Source: Poriferisodalis sp965237655 (GTDB taxonomy: Bacteria > Actinomycetota > Acidimicrobiia > Acidimicrobiales > Poriferisodalaceae). From it: 64,000 nucleotides of DNA. A model generated the notes under the pieces. The model saw only the letters and a program-made list of their open reading frames with translations. It did no database searches and was not told the DNA's origin. Below are positions 1 through 9,616 of the stretch, piece by piece. Position numbers and translations under genes: made by a program. Position 1 is the first letter of the stretch. The number at the start of each line of letters is the position of its first letter. The stretch spans positions 1-64,000 of the forward strand of contig NZ_CBDEGB010000002.1 of the NCBI RefSeq assembly GCF_965237655.1. Direction: 5' to 3'.

Positions 1-1
1 T

Positions 2-232
2 GCCGCGGGCATCTGCCTGGCCGGAGGCGTGGCGGCCAACAGCGCTCTGCGCGAACGCACGCTCGACATCTGCATGGAAGACGGCCTCAACGCTTACCTG
101 CCCAGCCGTGCGATGTGCACTGACAACGCAGCGATGATCGCCGCGACCGCCTGGTATCGACTGGCCAGCGACGGCCCGTCAGCCCTCGACAGCGGCGCCG
201 ATCCAAACCTGCGGATCGACTTCGGGGACTGA
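2..232 (+). CDS. tsaD: TsaD C-terminal part (tRNA t6A threonylcarbamoyltransferase), truncated by the window edge
   Basis: Only the last ~76 residues are present; the frame is open from base 2. Seen: the LAGGVAANSALR segment near the start and TDNAAMIAATAW near the end, both characteristic of the ASKHA-fold TsaD/Kae1 family; the Asp of the second motif is a family metal ligand. Known role: with TsaB and TsaE it transfers the threonylcarbamoyl group to A37 of ANN-decoding tRNAs in the cytoplasm. It sits just upstream of groES-groEL, an arrangement common in actinobacteria. The tail past TAW is short and acidic, as usual. The start and N-terminal metal-binding His residues are outside the window. 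Confidence 0.9.
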   Translation, partial: AAGICLAGGVAANSALRERTLDICMEDGLNAYLPSRAMCTDNAAMIAATAWYRLASDGPSALDSGADPNLRIDFGD

Positions 233-306
233 GCAGCGACACCGCCTTCAGACCCATTGAAATCGGGTGTCTGGGAGGTTGTGGCCCGTTCCTTGGGCTC
301 GTATCG

Positions 307-333
307 TTAGCACTCGCCCGGTGAGAGTGCTAA
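307..333 (+). promoter_or_regulatory. CIRCE operator (HrcA binding site) of groESL
   Basis: A perfect inverted repeat TTAGCACTC-N9-GAGTGCTAA, identical to the canonical CIRCE consensus, lies 56 bases before the groES start. By established knowledge CIRCE is bound by the repressor HrcA, so this operon is expected to be heat-shock inducible through HrcA. No hrcA gene is in the window. Confidence 0.96.
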
Positions 334-389
334 GTGCTGCCGGGCAGTCCAATTGGACCCGTCATGAGCCACAGGAGGCACATCCGACC

Positions 390-680
390 ATGAACCTGAA
401 GCCACTTGAGGACCGAATCGTCGTGCGTCCCAGCGACGCTGAAGAGACCACCGCCAGCGGGCTCGTCATCCCCGACACCGCCAAGGAAAAGCCGCAGCAG
501 GGCGAGGTACTTGCGGTCGGCCCCGGCAAGCGTTCCGACCATTCGGGCGAGATCATCCAGATGGACGTCGGCGTCGGCGACACCGTCGTCTACAGCAAGT
601 ACGGCGGCACCGAGATCACCGTGGCCGGCGAGGACCTGCTCATCCTGAGCGCTCGCGACGTCCTGGCCGTCGTCGCCTAA
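390..680 (+). CDS. groES: Co-chaperonin GroES (Hsp10)
   Basis: A 96-residue protein, the usual GroES length. The ATG at 390 is chosen over the longer upstream frame because AGGAGG lies at 373-378 and the protein then begins MNLKPLEDRIVV, the standard GroES N-terminus. The mobile-loop region (ETTASGLVIPDTAKEK, about residues 17-32) contacts GroEL, and the VVYSKYGGTEI strand is typical. It caps the GroEL folding chamber in the cytoplasm. It is followed after 34 bases by groEL, so the two form one operon under the CIRCE element. Confidence 0.97.
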   Translation: MNLKPLEDRIVVRPSDAEETTASGLVIPDTAKEKPQQGEVLAVGPGKRSDHSGEIIQMDVGVGDTVVYSKYGGTEITVAGEDLLILSARDVLAVVA

Positions 681-714
681 CTCATTACGCGACGACAAGA
701 AAGAGAACCGACAC

Positions 715-2361
715 ATGCCGAAGATTCTGAAGTTCAGCGAGGAGGCCCGCCGCGGCCTCGAAGCTGGTGTCAACAAGCTGGCTGACGCTGTCAGGGTGAC
801 GCTGGGCCCCAAGGGCCGCAACGTCGTGCTCGAGAAGTCATTCGGGGCGCCGACGATCACCAATGACGGCGTGAGCATCGCCCGTGAGATCGAGCTCAGC
901 GACCCGTTCGAGAACATGGGTGCTCAGCTGGTGAAGGAGGTCGCCACCAAGACCAACGACGTCGCTGGCGACGGCACGACCACCGCGACGGTGCTGGCCC
1001 ATGCAATGGTGCGCGAGGGCTTGCGCAACGTGGCAGCCGGCGCCAACCCGATGGAGCTCAAGCGGGGCATCGAGGCCGCTGTTGCTGCAGCCGTCGACTC
1101 CATGGGCGCCATGGCCATCGACGTGTCCGATGACAAGGACAAGATCGCCAGCGTGGCTGGCATCTCGTCTGCGGACAGCACGATTGGCGAGACGCTCGCC
1201 GAGGCGTTCGACAGGGTCGGCAAGGACGGCGTCATCTCGGTCGAGGAATCCAACACGTTCGGCGTAGACCTCGAATTCACCGAGGGCATGCAGTTCGACA
1301 AGGGCTTCCTGTCGCCCTACTTCGTGACCGATCCCGACCGTCAGGAGGCCGTCTTCGACGATCCCTACCTGCTGTTCGTGAACGGCAAGATCGGCTCGGT
1401 GACCGAGCTGGTCCCCGTGCTCGAGAAGGTGATGCAGGCAGGAAAGGCCCTTGTGATCATCGCCGAGGATGTCGAGGGCGAAGCGCTGGCAACGCTGGTG
1501 GTCAACAAGATCCGCGGCACGTTCTCATCGGCGGCGATAAAGGCCCCTGGCTTCGGCGAGCGCCGTAAGGCGATGCTGGCCGACATGGCCATCCTCACCG
1601 GCGGTGAGGTCATCTCTGAGGAGGTGGGCCTGAAGCTGGAGAACACCACGGTTGACCTGCTCGGCACCGCCCGCAAGGTGATCATCACCAAGGACGAAAC
1701 CACCATCGTGGACGGCGGCGGCGAGTCCGGCGACATCGAGGGTCGTGTGGTGCAGATCAAGCGCGAGATCGACGACACCGACTCCGATTGGGATCGCGAG
1801 AAGCTGCAGGAACGGCTGGCGAAGCTGGCTGGCGGCGTGGCGGTGATCCAGGTCGGCGCGGCCACCGAGGTCGAACTCAAGGAAAAGAAGCACCGCATCG
1901 AGGACGCCGTGTCGGCGACCCGTGCCGCCATCGAAGAAGGCATCGTGCCTGGTGGCGGCACCGTGCTGCTGCGGGCTCGTGCCGCTGTCGCAGCGCTGGA
2001 CCTCGATGGCGATGAAGCCACCGGGGCCCGCATGGTGCACCGGGCGCTCGAAAGCCCCAGCCGTCAGATTGCACACAATGCCGGCTATGAGGGCGCCGTG
2101 ATCGTCCAGCAGATCGAGCAGGCCGATGGCAACACGGGCTTCAATGCCGAAACCGGCAAGTTCGAAGACCTGGTTGCCGCCGGTGTGATCGACCCGGCGA
2201 AGGTGGTCCGTGCGGCGCTGCAGAACGCGGCGTCGATCGCGGCCCTGCTGCTCACGACCGAGACGCTGGTGACCGACAAGCCCGAGGAGGCTGACCCCGC
2301 AGCCGCTGCTGCCGCTGCTGCTGCCATGGGTGGCATGGGTGGCATGGGCGGGATGATGTAG
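715..2361 (+). CDS. groEL: Chaperonin GroEL (Hsp60)
   Basis: A 548-residue ATP-dependent folding chaperone of full family length. Seen: VTLGPKGRNVVLEKS near residue 30, the nucleotide-binding GDGTTTATVLA near residue 87, EEGIVPGGG near residue 405, and a C-terminal tail with an alanine run and GGMGGMGGMM. The GGM tail is typical of the general housekeeping GroEL; actinobacterial paralogues with specialised roles often carry His-rich tails. Start ATG at 715 follows a purine-rich AAGAAAGAGA. Second gene of the CIRCE-controlled operon. No sign of truncation. Confidence 0.98.
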   Translation: MPKILKFSEEARRGLEAGVNKLADAVRVTLGPKGRNVVLEKSFGAPTITNDGVSIAREIELSDPFENMGAQLVKEVATKTNDVAGDGTTTATVLAHAMVREGLRNVAAGANPMELKRGIEAAVAAAVDSMGAMAIDVSDDKDKIASVAGISSADSTIGETLAEAFDRVGKDGVISVEESNTFGVDLEFTEGMQFDKGFLSPYFVTDPDRQEAVFDDPYLLFVNGKIGSVTELVPVLEKVMQAGKALVIIAEDVEGEALATLVVNKIRGTFSSAAIKAPGFGERRKAMLADMAILTGGEVISEEVGLKLENTTVDLLGTARKVIITKDETTIVDGGGESGDIEGRVVQIKREIDDTDSDWDREKLQERLAKLAGGVAVIQVGAATEVELKEKKHRIEDAVSATRAAIEEGIVPGGGTVLLRARAAVAALDLDGDEATGARMVHRALESPSRQIAHNAGYEGAVIVQQIEQADGNTGFNAETGKFEDLVAAGVIDPAKVVRAALQNAASIAALLLTTETLVTDKPEEADPAAAAAAAAAMGGMGGMGGMM

Positions 2362-2391
2362 CTCCCGCTGCAGCTCCTTACAACTCACGCA

Positions 2392-2426
2392 CAGGGCCGG
2401 CGAACTCGTCGGCCCTGCGTCATTTC
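2392..2426 (+). terminator. Stem-loop after groEL, probable terminator
   Basis: CAGGGCCG (2392-2399) pairs with CGGCCCTG (2410-2417) around a 10-base loop, and the 3' side runs into CGTCATTT. The U-tract is weak. It lies 30 bases after the groEL stop and before guaA, the expected place for an operon end. Confidence 0.6.
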
Positions 2427-2511
2427 TGGATGCCGAATCCCGCAGGGCACCCTGGGCCCAGCGCTACCCTCGTTGTTTTCCCGAACGTGGCGCAGCTGCG
2501 GCGCCGGTCTT

Positions 2512-4089
2512 ATGCCCCCACACTCGCCGGCGGCCAGCTCGGTCGCCCACCCAACGGTCCTCGTGGTGGATTTCGGCGCGCAGTACGCGCAGCTGATTGC
2601 GCGGCGGGTGCGCGAGGCGCAGGTCTATTCCGAGATCGTTCCTCACACGTCAACCGCTGCCGAGCTGGCTGAACGCTCGCCAGCGGCGATCATCTTCAGC
2701 GGCGGACCGGCTTCGGTGCACGTCGAAGGGGCACCTGGCATCGACCCAGACGTCTACGAGCTGGGCGTGCCGATCCTGGGCATCTGCTACGGATCGCAGC
2801 TGCTGGCTAGCGACCTCGGCGGGCGGGTGGACCGCAGTGGTCGGGGCGAGTACGGGCGCACGATGCTCGGCCGAACCGACGCGGCGTCGGAGCTGCTGGG
2901 TGGCTCGTCCCCTGGAGCACTTTCGTCGGAATCAGTGTGGATGTCGCACTTTGATGCGGTGACGGAGCCGCCTGCGGGATTCGTGGTCACGGCATCGACG
3001 CCGGACAGTCCCGCCGCCGTGATCGAGGACTTCGAGCGTCGCTTCTACGGAGTGCAGTACCACCCGGAGGTTCATCACACACCTGGTGGGCAGGCTCAGC
3101 TCGAGCGGTTCTTGCACGAGGTGTGCCAGGTCAACTCCGAATGGACGATGACGAATGTCATCGCCGAGAGCGTCGAAGCCATCCGTGCCCAAGTCGGCAG
3201 TGCCCGTGCCATCTGCGGATTGTCGGGTGGCGTGGACAGTGCCGTGGCGGCGGCGCTGACGCAGCGGGCCATCGGCAGCCAGCTCACCTGCGTTTTCGTG
3301 GACACGGGACTCATGCGAGCAGGCGAAGGCGAGCAGGTCACCGAGACGTTCCGGCGCACGCAGGGCATCGAGCTGATCCACGAACGCGCCGCAGACGAGT
3401 TCTTCGAAGCGCTTGCCGGGGTGACCGATCCCGAGGACAAGCGCAAGATCATCGGCGAGAAGTTCGTGCGCATCTTCGAACGGGCCGCAGGCGGCATCAG
3501 CGACGCCGGGTTTCTGGTGCAGGGAACCCTGTATCCCGACGTGATCGAGTCTGGCTCGCCCACCGCCGCGAAGATCAAGAGCCATCACAACGTCGGCGGG
3601 CTGCCCGAAGACATGACCTTCGAGCTGGTCGAGCCGCTGCGCAACCTCTTCAAGGACGAGGTGCGTGCCGTAGGCGCCGAGCTGGGCCTGCCGCCCGAGA
3701 TCGTCCAGCGCCAGCCGTTCCCAGGGCCGGGCCTCGGCGTGCGGATCGTGGGCGAAGTCACGCCCGAGGCTGTCGAAACCGTGCGAGCCGCTGACGTCAT
3801 CGTGCGCGAGGAGATTGCGACAGCAGGTCTGGACGGTGAGGTGTGGCAGGCGTTCGCCGTGCTGGCAGACATCCGCAGCGTCGGCGTGATGGGCGACGAG
3901 CGCACGTATGCCAAGCCCATCATCGTGCGGGCGGTCACGAGCGAGGATGCGATGACCGCCGACTGGGCCCGCTTGCCTCACGATCTGCTCGAGACGATTT
4001 CATCGAGGATTGTCAACGAGGTGTCTGGCGTGAACCGGGTGGTCTACGACATCACCTCCAAGCCGCCCGGCACGATTGAGTGGGAATAG
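2512..4089 (+). CDS. guaA: GMP synthase (glutamine-hydrolysing)
   Basis: Converts XMP to GMP using glutamine and ATP. 525 residues from the ATG at 2512; the frame is open to 2473, but that extension does not look like GuaA. Seen: class-I glutamine amidotransferase with GICYGSQLL (nucleophile Cys92) and YHPEVHHT (His184, Glu186); ATP-pyrophosphatase P-loop SGGVDSA at 238-244; the dimerisation domain ends in KPPGTIEWE, the family C-terminus. Odd point: the residue after GICYG is Ser where Met is usual. No clear Shine-Dalgarno precedes 2512, so the start is uncertain by several codons. The next gene begins 18 bases downstream. Confidence 0.95.
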   Translation: MPPHSPAASSVAHPTVLVVDFGAQYAQLIARRVREAQVYSEIVPHTSTAAELAERSPAAIIFSGGPASVHVEGAPGIDPDVYELGVPILGICYGSQLLASDLGGRVDRSGRGEYGRTMLGRTDAASELLGGSSPGALSSESVWMSHFDAVTEPPAGFVVTASTPDSPAAVIEDFERRFYGVQYHPEVHHTPGGQAQLERFLHEVCQVNSEWTMTNVIAESVEAIRAQVGSARAICGLSGGVDSAVAAALTQRAIGSQLTCVFVDTGLMRAGEGEQVTETFRRTQGIELIHERAADEFFEALAGVTDPEDKRKIIGEKFVRIFERAAGGISDAGFLVQGTLYPDVIESGSPTAAKIKSHHNVGGLPEDMTFELVEPLRNLFKDEVRAVGAELGLPPEIVQRQPFPGPGLGVRIVGEVTPEAVETVRAADVIVREEIATAGLDGEVWQAFAVLADIRSVGVMGDERTYAKPIIVRAVTSEDAMTADWARLPHDLLETISSRIVNEVSGVNRVVYDITSKPPGTIEWE

Positions 4090-4107
4090 GCGAATGGGAC
4101 TAGGCGA

Positions 4108-5751
4108 GTGACGCAGTCAGTTGCGAGCTTGGCGGTCGAGACGCTCATCGCGAACGGCATCACCGACCTGTACTGCCTGCCCGGAGTGCAAAACGACCCG
4201 TTCTTCGACGTGCTCTACGACCGTCGCGACGCCTTGGCCCCGATCCACACCCGCCATGAGCAGGGCGCTGCTTACATGGCGCTGGGCGCTGCCATGGCAA
4301 CCGGCGAGCCGCAGGCGTTCTGCGTCGTGCCAGGGCCCGGCCTGCTCAACACGACCGCCGCGCTGAGCACTGCGTACGCCACCAACGCCCCGGTATTAGC
4401 GCTGGTCAGCGAAATCCCTTCGGCCGCAATCGGCAAAGGGCTTGGCGCTCTGCACGAGATCCCAGATCAGCTCGGCGTGCTGCAGCGGCTCACCAAACAG
4501 TCTGAGCGCATCGCTGACGGCGCGACAGCTCACGCGGTGCTGCAGAACGCGTTCGCGGCACTTCGCTCGGGACGTCGAGGACCGGTCGGCGTGGAAGTCC
4601 CGACCGACGTGTGGAGCGCCGCTGCCCCAACACCTGCCGGCAGCCTCGCCACCCCCGCAGTCGCGGGTCCAGCGCCCGATCCGGCGGCCATCTCCGAGGC
4701 AGCTCAGCTCGTTGCCGCGGCCGAGCGACCGATGATCGTCGTCGGGGGCGGCGCCCAGTCGTTCTCAACCGAGATCTGCCGGCTGTCCGAGCGGCTGTCG
4801 GCCCCTGTTGTGACGTTTCGAAGTGGGCGCGGCGTGGTGTCGTCGCACCACCCCTTGAGCATCACCATGCCGACCGGTCACCGGCTCTGGCCGCAGATCG
4901 ACGTGGTGATCGGGCTGGGCACTCGGCTCGCCATGCACCAGTCCACCTGGGGTGTCGACGACGACCTCAAGATCGTCCACATCGACATCGATGCCGAAGA
5001 GATCGGCCGCGTTGGGCCGCCCACGGTGGGCATCCATGCCGATCTCGCCGACGCGTTGCCGCTGCTCGCCGACGCACTGGGGGACGCACCGGCCGATCGC
5101 TTTGCGTGGCGCGCCATGATCGCTGACACCAAAGCCGAAGTCGAAGCCGTCTGCGCTGAGGCACTTGCGCCCCAGTACGGCTGGCTCGGTGCAATCCGGG
5201 CGGAACTGCCACCCGAGGGCATCTTCGTCGACGAGATGACTCAGTGCGGTTATGTGGCTTGGTTCGGGTTCGAGGTGTACCGCCCGAGGACCTACATCAG
5301 CGCCGGTTACCAAGGCACGCTGGGATACGGGTTCGCAACAGCGCTCGGTGCGGCACATGCGCGGCCCGACATTCCGGTGGTGTCGATCGTCGGCGACGGG
5401 GGAGCGCTGTTCACCATCAGCGAGTTGGCGACCGCCGTACACCACCAGATTCCGCTCACGACGATCGTGTTCAACGATCACGCCTACGGCAACGTTCGTC
5501 GCATACAGCACGAGCGCTACGACGGCCGCGTCATCGCCAGCGACCTCACGAGTCCGGATTTTGTGAAGCTGGCCGATTCCTTCGGTGTCCGAGGGCTGTC
5601 CGCCAGCACGCCCGACGAGCTGCGCACCCGCCTGCGTGAAGCTCTTGGCTCGGACGGGCCGACAGTGATCGAGGTGCCGTTCGGCGAGGTGCCATTCCCC
5701 TGGCCGTACATCGTCTTGCCCCGCGTCCGGGGCCAGCAACCCAGTCAATAG
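4108..5751 (+). CDS. Thiamine-diphosphate-dependent enzyme of the acetolactate synthase / benzoylformate decarboxylase superfamily
   Basis: 547 residues, GTG start. Seen: N-terminal Pyr domain with the cofactor-activating Glu in RHEQGAAYM (Glu51), a central domain, and the PP domain with the ThDP/Mg motif GDGGALF ... FNDHAYGN around residues 429-460. These establish a ThDP enzyme acting on 2-keto acids or similar donors. Substrate is not readable; the family includes glyoxylate carboligase, sulfoacetaldehyde acetyltransferase and aryl-2-oxoacid decarboxylases. No regulatory ACT-subunit gene is adjacent, which argues against a biosynthetic acetolactate synthase. It closely follows guaA and may be cotranscribed with it, without an obvious functional link. 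Confidence 0.85.
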   Translation: MTQSVASLAVETLIANGITDLYCLPGVQNDPFFDVLYDRRDALAPIHTRHEQGAAYMALGAAMATGEPQAFCVVPGPGLLNTTAALSTAYATNAPVLALVSEIPSAAIGKGLGALHEIPDQLGVLQRLTKQSERIADGATAHAVLQNAFAALRSGRRGPVGVEVPTDVWSAAAPTPAGSLATPAVAGPAPDPAAISEAAQLVAAAERPMIVVGGGAQSFSTEICRLSERLSAPVVTFRSGRGVVSSHHPLSITMPTGHRLWPQIDVVIGLGTRLAMHQSTWGVDDDLKIVHIDIDAEEIGRVGPPTVGIHADLADALPLLADALGDAPADRFAWRAMIADTKAEVEAVCAEALAPQYGWLGAIRAELPPEGIFVDEMTQCGYVAWFGFEVYRPRTYISAGYQGTLGYGFATALGAAHARPDIPVVSIVGDGGALFTISELATAVHHQIPLTTIVFNDHAYGNVRRIQHERYDGRVIASDLTSPDFVKLADSFGVRGLSASTPDELRTRLREALGSDGPTVIEVPFGEVPFPWPYIVLPRVRGQQPSQ

Positions 5752-5863
5752 CACCTATCCCGTGTCCGCCGGGTGAATTGCCTGAGGCTCTCGGCGCAAC
5801 CGCAACTACCTTGGCCCCACAGCCGCGGGCAGGCCGTGGAGATGCGTGCAACGAGGGTTCAAC

Positions 5864-7072
5864 ATGGTGTCTGCAGAGCTTCCGGATCCGGGCGCGACGG
5901 TCGACTTGCCGGCCGGGTTCGGCTGCCATGTCGGCAACATGGGCATGAAAGACGACACCGACGATGTGATGGTCTTGGCGGCTGATGGGGTGGCCGCTGC
6001 GGCGGGTGTGTTCACCAAGAGCCTGTTTGCCGGTGCCAGCGTGCGCCTCAGCCAGGCCAACGTCGCCGACGGGCGGTCGCAGGCGGTCGTGGTGGTGTCG
6101 AAGAACTCCAACGTGGCGACCGGAGAGCAGGGCGAGCGAGACGCAGCGAATCTGGCGCGGCGCGTTGCCGAACTCGTGGGCTGCCAGCCCGACCAGGTGC
6201 TGGTGGGTTCCACGGGTCTCATCGGCGTGCACTACCCCGAAGGCAAGGTTGATGTCTACTTCGACCATCTGGTTGCAGCGCGGGAGGGGGCACTGACGTC
6301 GCAGGACGCCACTGCGGCAGCCACGGCGATCATGACCACCGACACACATCCCAAGACCGCCAGCGCATCGGCTGGTGCTGCCACCGTGATCGGCATCGCC
6401 AAGGGCTCAGGCATGATCGAGCCCGACATGGCCACGATGATCTCGGTGATAACCACCGATGCCGAGATAGCCCCGGACCGGCTTGACGCCATGCTGCGCC
6501 GCGTGTGCGACGTGACGTTCAACGCGCTCAGCGTGGACACCGACACGTCCACCAGCGACATGGTGGTGATGCTGGCGAACGGTGCAGCCGGAGCGGTCGA
6601 CGAGGCCGAACTGGAGTCTGCCCTCGGTGCCGTCAGTTTGGATCTGACCCGTCAGCTCGCCTTTGACGGCGAGGGCGCCGAGACACTCATCGTGGTGACC
6701 GTGAACGAAGCCCGTGACGACCCGCAGGCCAAGCGGGTCGCCAAGGCCATCGTGAACTCGCCGCTGGTGAAGACCGCTGTGCATGGCCGCGATCCCAACT
6801 GGGGCCGGGTCGCGATGGCTGTCGGCAAGTGCAGCGACGAGACCGACATCCACCAGGACAATGTGGTGATCCGCTTCGGCAACCAGGAGGTGTATCCCAC
6901 GCCCGCAACTCCCGAGGCGCTCGCCGAACTCGAGGCCTACCTGGCGTCCGACGAAGTGCTGATCTCGGTGGACCTGGGCATCCAGACGTCGGACGTGGGC
7001 GGGTCGTTCACGGTCTACGGCTGTGATCTCACCGACCAGTACGTCCGCATCAACGCCGACTACACAACGTGA
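5864..7072 (+). CDS. argJ: Bifunctional ornithine acetyltransferase / N-acetylglutamate synthase
   Basis: Recycles the acetyl group from N-acetylornithine to glutamate in arginine biosynthesis. 402 residues from ATG 5864 (an in-frame GTG at 5846 is possible). Seen: KGSGMIEPDMATM, where the proenzyme self-cleaves between Ala190 and the nucleophile Thr191, and GRDPNWGR in the beta chain. Length and motifs are normal. It is not next to other arg genes here, so any arginine operon is elsewhere. Whether it is mono- or bifunctional cannot be told from sequence alone. Confidence 0.95.
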   Translation: MVSAELPDPGATVDLPAGFGCHVGNMGMKDDTDDVMVLAADGVAAAAGVFTKSLFAGASVRLSQANVADGRSQAVVVVSKNSNVATGEQGERDAANLARRVAELVGCQPDQVLVGSTGLIGVHYPEGKVDVYFDHLVAAREGALTSQDATAAATAIMTTDTHPKTASASAGAATVIGIAKGSGMIEPDMATMISVITTDAEIAPDRLDAMLRRVCDVTFNALSVDTDTSTSDMVVMLANGAAGAVDEAELESALGAVSLDLTRQLAFDGEGAETLIVVTVNEARDDPQAKRVAKAIVNSPLVKTAVHGRDPNWGRVAMAVGKCSDETDIHQDNVVIRFGNQEVYPTPATPEALAELEAYLASDEVLISVDLGIQTSDVGGSFTVYGCDLTDQYVRINADYTT

Positions 7073-7141
7073 AGCGACCCGCATGAGCCAACCTGCGCCG
7101 AACCCTGCTTACGGGCGCCACGCGAACCGCGGTTGCCAGCC

Positions 7142-9505
7142 ATGAGCGCAGACGACGACCCGATCCTGGCTCCGCTGAATGCCGGCCAGCGGGCCGCTGT
7201 TCTGCACGGCGACGGCCCGGCGCTCGTAGTAGCCGGGGCTGGGTCGGGCAAGACCCGGGTGTTGAGCCACCGCATCGCGTACCTGTTGGCACACCGTCAC
7301 CTCAGCCCGCTCGGCCTGCTGGCGATCACCTTCACCAACAAGGCGGCGGGGGAGATGCGCGAGCGCATCGGCGGTCTCGTCGGCCAGGTGGCGCACCGGA
7401 TGTGGATCTCCACGTTCCACAGCGCCTGCGCCCGGATCCTGCGCAGCCATGCCGACGTGCTCGGCTACCCCGCCACGTTCAGCATCTACGACCAGGCTGA
7501 CTCGCGGCGGCTCACTCGCTACGTGGTACGCGACCTCGATCTGGACCCCAAGCGCTTCAACGAACGCGCTGTTCATGCAGCCATCTCCACCTTGAAGAAC
7601 CGCCTCATCACCCCGCCGCAGGCAGCTGAGCTGGCCGAGGCCCCCGATGGCGGCGGACCGTTTGCTCGCGACGTGGCCCGGATCTATTCCGAGTACCAGA
7701 AGCGAATGCGGCGCGCCGGTGCCATGGACTTCGACGATCTGCTGATGCTCGGTGTGGAACTGCTCGGCGCTCATGACGACGTGGCCGAGCACTACCGGCA
7801 GCGCTTCGAGCACATCCTCGTCGACGAGTACCAGGACACGAACCTGGCGCAGGTGCGGCTGATCGGGCTGCTCAGCGGCCCCCTGCAGAATGTCTTCGTC
7901 GTCGGCGATTCCGACCAGTCGATCTACGCGTTCCGGGGCGCGGACATCACCAACATCTTGGAGTTCGGCGCCACCTTCAGCGACAGCTCGACCTACGTGC
8001 TGGATCAGAACTACCGTTCGAGCCAGGTGATCTTGGACGCCGCTAACGCGGTCATCCGCAACAACCTGGGACGGCCGACCAAGAACCTGTGGACCGATCA
8101 ATCCGGCGGGGCGAGGCCGATTCGGTACCGCGGCACCGACGAGGCGGATGAAGCCCGGTACGTCTGCAGCGAGCTGAGACGCCTGCACAGCGAAGGTCAG
8201 ATCGACTGGAGCGACGCAGCGGTCTTCTACCGATCCAACGCGCAGTCGCGGGTGATCGAAGAAGAGCTGGTCGCCAACGACGTTCCGTACCAGATCATCG
8301 GCGGCACCCGGTTCTACGACCGGCGAGAGATCAAGGACGCGCTGGCGTTCCTGCGGGCGGCCGTCAACCCATCCGACGAGGTGTCGCTCAAGCGGGTCGT
8401 GAACCTGCCTGCACGTGGCATCGGCGACCGCACCATCGCCAAGCTGGACGATGCGGCGGCGCGGGGCGGCACGTCGTTGGCAGAAGTCATCGACCGGTTC
8501 GAATCGCTCGGCGTGCGAGGCACTGCCCGCAACGGCTTGCTCCGGTTCCGCGAGCTGATGGGCCGGGCCGTCGCCCGCATCCCCGACGGCCCGGCTGCCG
8601 TGCTCGAAGTGGCGCTGACCGAATCGGGCTATGTGCAGGCGCTGACCGATGAAGGCACCATCGAGGCCGAAGGGCGGCTGGAGCATCTCGAAGAGCTCGC
8701 AGGTGCCGCCGCAGAGTTCGAGTCGTGCGACGAGTTCTTGGAGCAGGTGTCACTGGTCAGCGATGTCGATGAGATGAGCGACGCCTCACAGGTGGCCCTG
8801 ATGACCTTGCATTCCGCCAAGGGACTCGAGTTCGACGTCGTGTTCGTCACCGGCATGGAGGACGGCGTCTTCCCGCACCACCGTTCGATGACCGACCCCT
8901 ACGAGCTGGAAGAGGAGCGCCGGCTGGCCTACGTCGGCATCACCCGGGCCCGCGAGCAGCTGTACCTCACCCACTCGTGGAGCCGGATGCTGCATGGCCA
9001 AACCAGCTACAACCCGCCCAGTCGCTTCCTCGCCGAGATACCGCCCGACTTGATTGACGACCGCTCGGACGACACGCAGCGTCTCGGCAGCTCGTGGCGG
9101 CCCGTCACGAGCGACTGGGGCGCCAATCGCCGTGCCAGCGAGCCCACCGAACACAGCCAGCTCGACGAAGCCGAACTGGCCGCCCAACGCCAGCAGCGGA
9201 CCGACCCTGCCCGCCGCGATGACAGCACCTCGAAGGGCCGCGAGTCTCGGCGGGAAGAGGCTCGCCGCCGGGTTGCTGCCCGGATGGGGGAGCCCAGGCC
9301 GGCACCGTCGGAAGGGCTCGACTACGGCGTGGGCGACGACGTCCTGCACGCCAAGTTTGGAGCCGGCGTCGTCCAAGAGGTGCGGCCCGACGGCGACGAC
9401 TGGGAGGTCACCGTCCACTTCGCCGACGCCGGCACCAAGACCCTCGTCGCCAGCTTCGCCAACCTGCGCCGCCAGCACACCAGCGGCCCGGCACAGACGA
9501 ACTAG
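7142..9505 (+). CDS. pcrA: UvrD/PcrA-type ATP-dependent 3'-5' DNA helicase
   Basis: 787 residues from ATG 7142 (TTG at 7133 in frame). All superfamily-1A motifs are visible: LNAGQRAAV (Q motif), GAGSGKT (motif I, about 32-38), TFTNKAAGEM (Ia), DEYQDTN (II), GDSDQSIYAFRGAD (III), DQNYRSS (IV), TLHSAKGLEFD (V) and YVGITRAREQLY (VI). The C-terminus has a charged linker and a Tudor-like DDVLHAKFGAGVV segment, which in PcrA contacts RNA polymerase. Expected roles are nucleotide excision repair, RecA displacement and transcription-coupled repair. The stop codon directly abuts a large inverted repeat (505-583 in the 9 kb block). Confidence 0.95.
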   Translation: MSADDDPILAPLNAGQRAAVLHGDGPALVVAGAGSGKTRVLSHRIAYLLAHRHLSPLGLLAITFTNKAAGEMRERIGGLVGQVAHRMWISTFHSACARILRSHADVLGYPATFSIYDQADSRRLTRYVVRDLDLDPKRFNERAVHAAISTLKNRLITPPQAAELAEAPDGGGPFARDVARIYSEYQKRMRRAGAMDFDDLLMLGVELLGAHDDVAEHYRQRFEHILVDEYQDTNLAQVRLIGLLSGPLQNVFVVGDSDQSIYAFRGADITNILEFGATFSDSSTYVLDQNYRSSQVILDAANAVIRNNLGRPTKNLWTDQSGGARPIRYRGTDEADEARYVCSELRRLHSEGQIDWSDAAVFYRSNAQSRVIEEELVANDVPYQIIGGTRFYDRREIKDALAFLRAAVNPSDEVSLKRVVNLPARGIGDRTIAKLDDAAARGGTSLAEVIDRFESLGVRGTARNGLLRFRELMGRAVARIPDGPAAVLEVALTESGYVQALTDEGTIEAEGRLEHLEELAGAAAEFESCDEFLEQVSLVSDVDEMSDASQVALMTLHSAKGLEFDVVFVTGMEDGVFPHHRSMTDPYELEEERRLAYVGITRAREQLYLTHSWSRMLHGQTSYNPPSRFLAEIPPDLIDDRSDDTQRLGSSWRPVTSDWGANRRASEPTEHSQLDEAELAAQRQQRTDPARRDDSTSKGRESRREEARRRVAARMGEPRPAPSEGLDYGVGDDVLHAKFGAGVVQEVRPDGDDWEVTVHFADAGTKTLVASFANLRRQHTSGPAQTN

Positions 9506-9583
9506 CTGCGGAGGCGGCAGGGAACTCTGCGAGGTTGGAACCTGCTGGATTCCCGGAGCAGAGGGCCCTGCCGCCTCCGCAGC
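9505..9583 (+). repeat. Structured 3'-end element, copy 1 (18-bp perfect inverted repeat with nested stems)
   Basis: Bases 9505-9522 pair perfectly with 9566-9583 (18 bp, GC-rich). Inside, CTCTGC (9525-9530) pairs with GCAGAG (9558-9563), and the apical region reads GTTGGAACCTGCTGGAT. It starts at the last base of the pcrA stop codon. A second element with the same apical core but different stem sequences lies on the minus strand at 11702-11787. No U-tract follows, so it is not a classical intrinsic terminator, although it may still end or protect the pcrA transcript. It would also lie in the 5' region of sucC if transcription reads through. Confidence 0.7.
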
Positions 9584-9616
9584 GGGCGACAAGCCTCCCC
9601 TCCTATGCTCCCCGCC

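Noticed and set aside
7109..8686. 525-codon minus-strand frame opposite pcrA
   Set aside because: All helicase motifs are on the plus strand; the minus frame has no recognisable domain.
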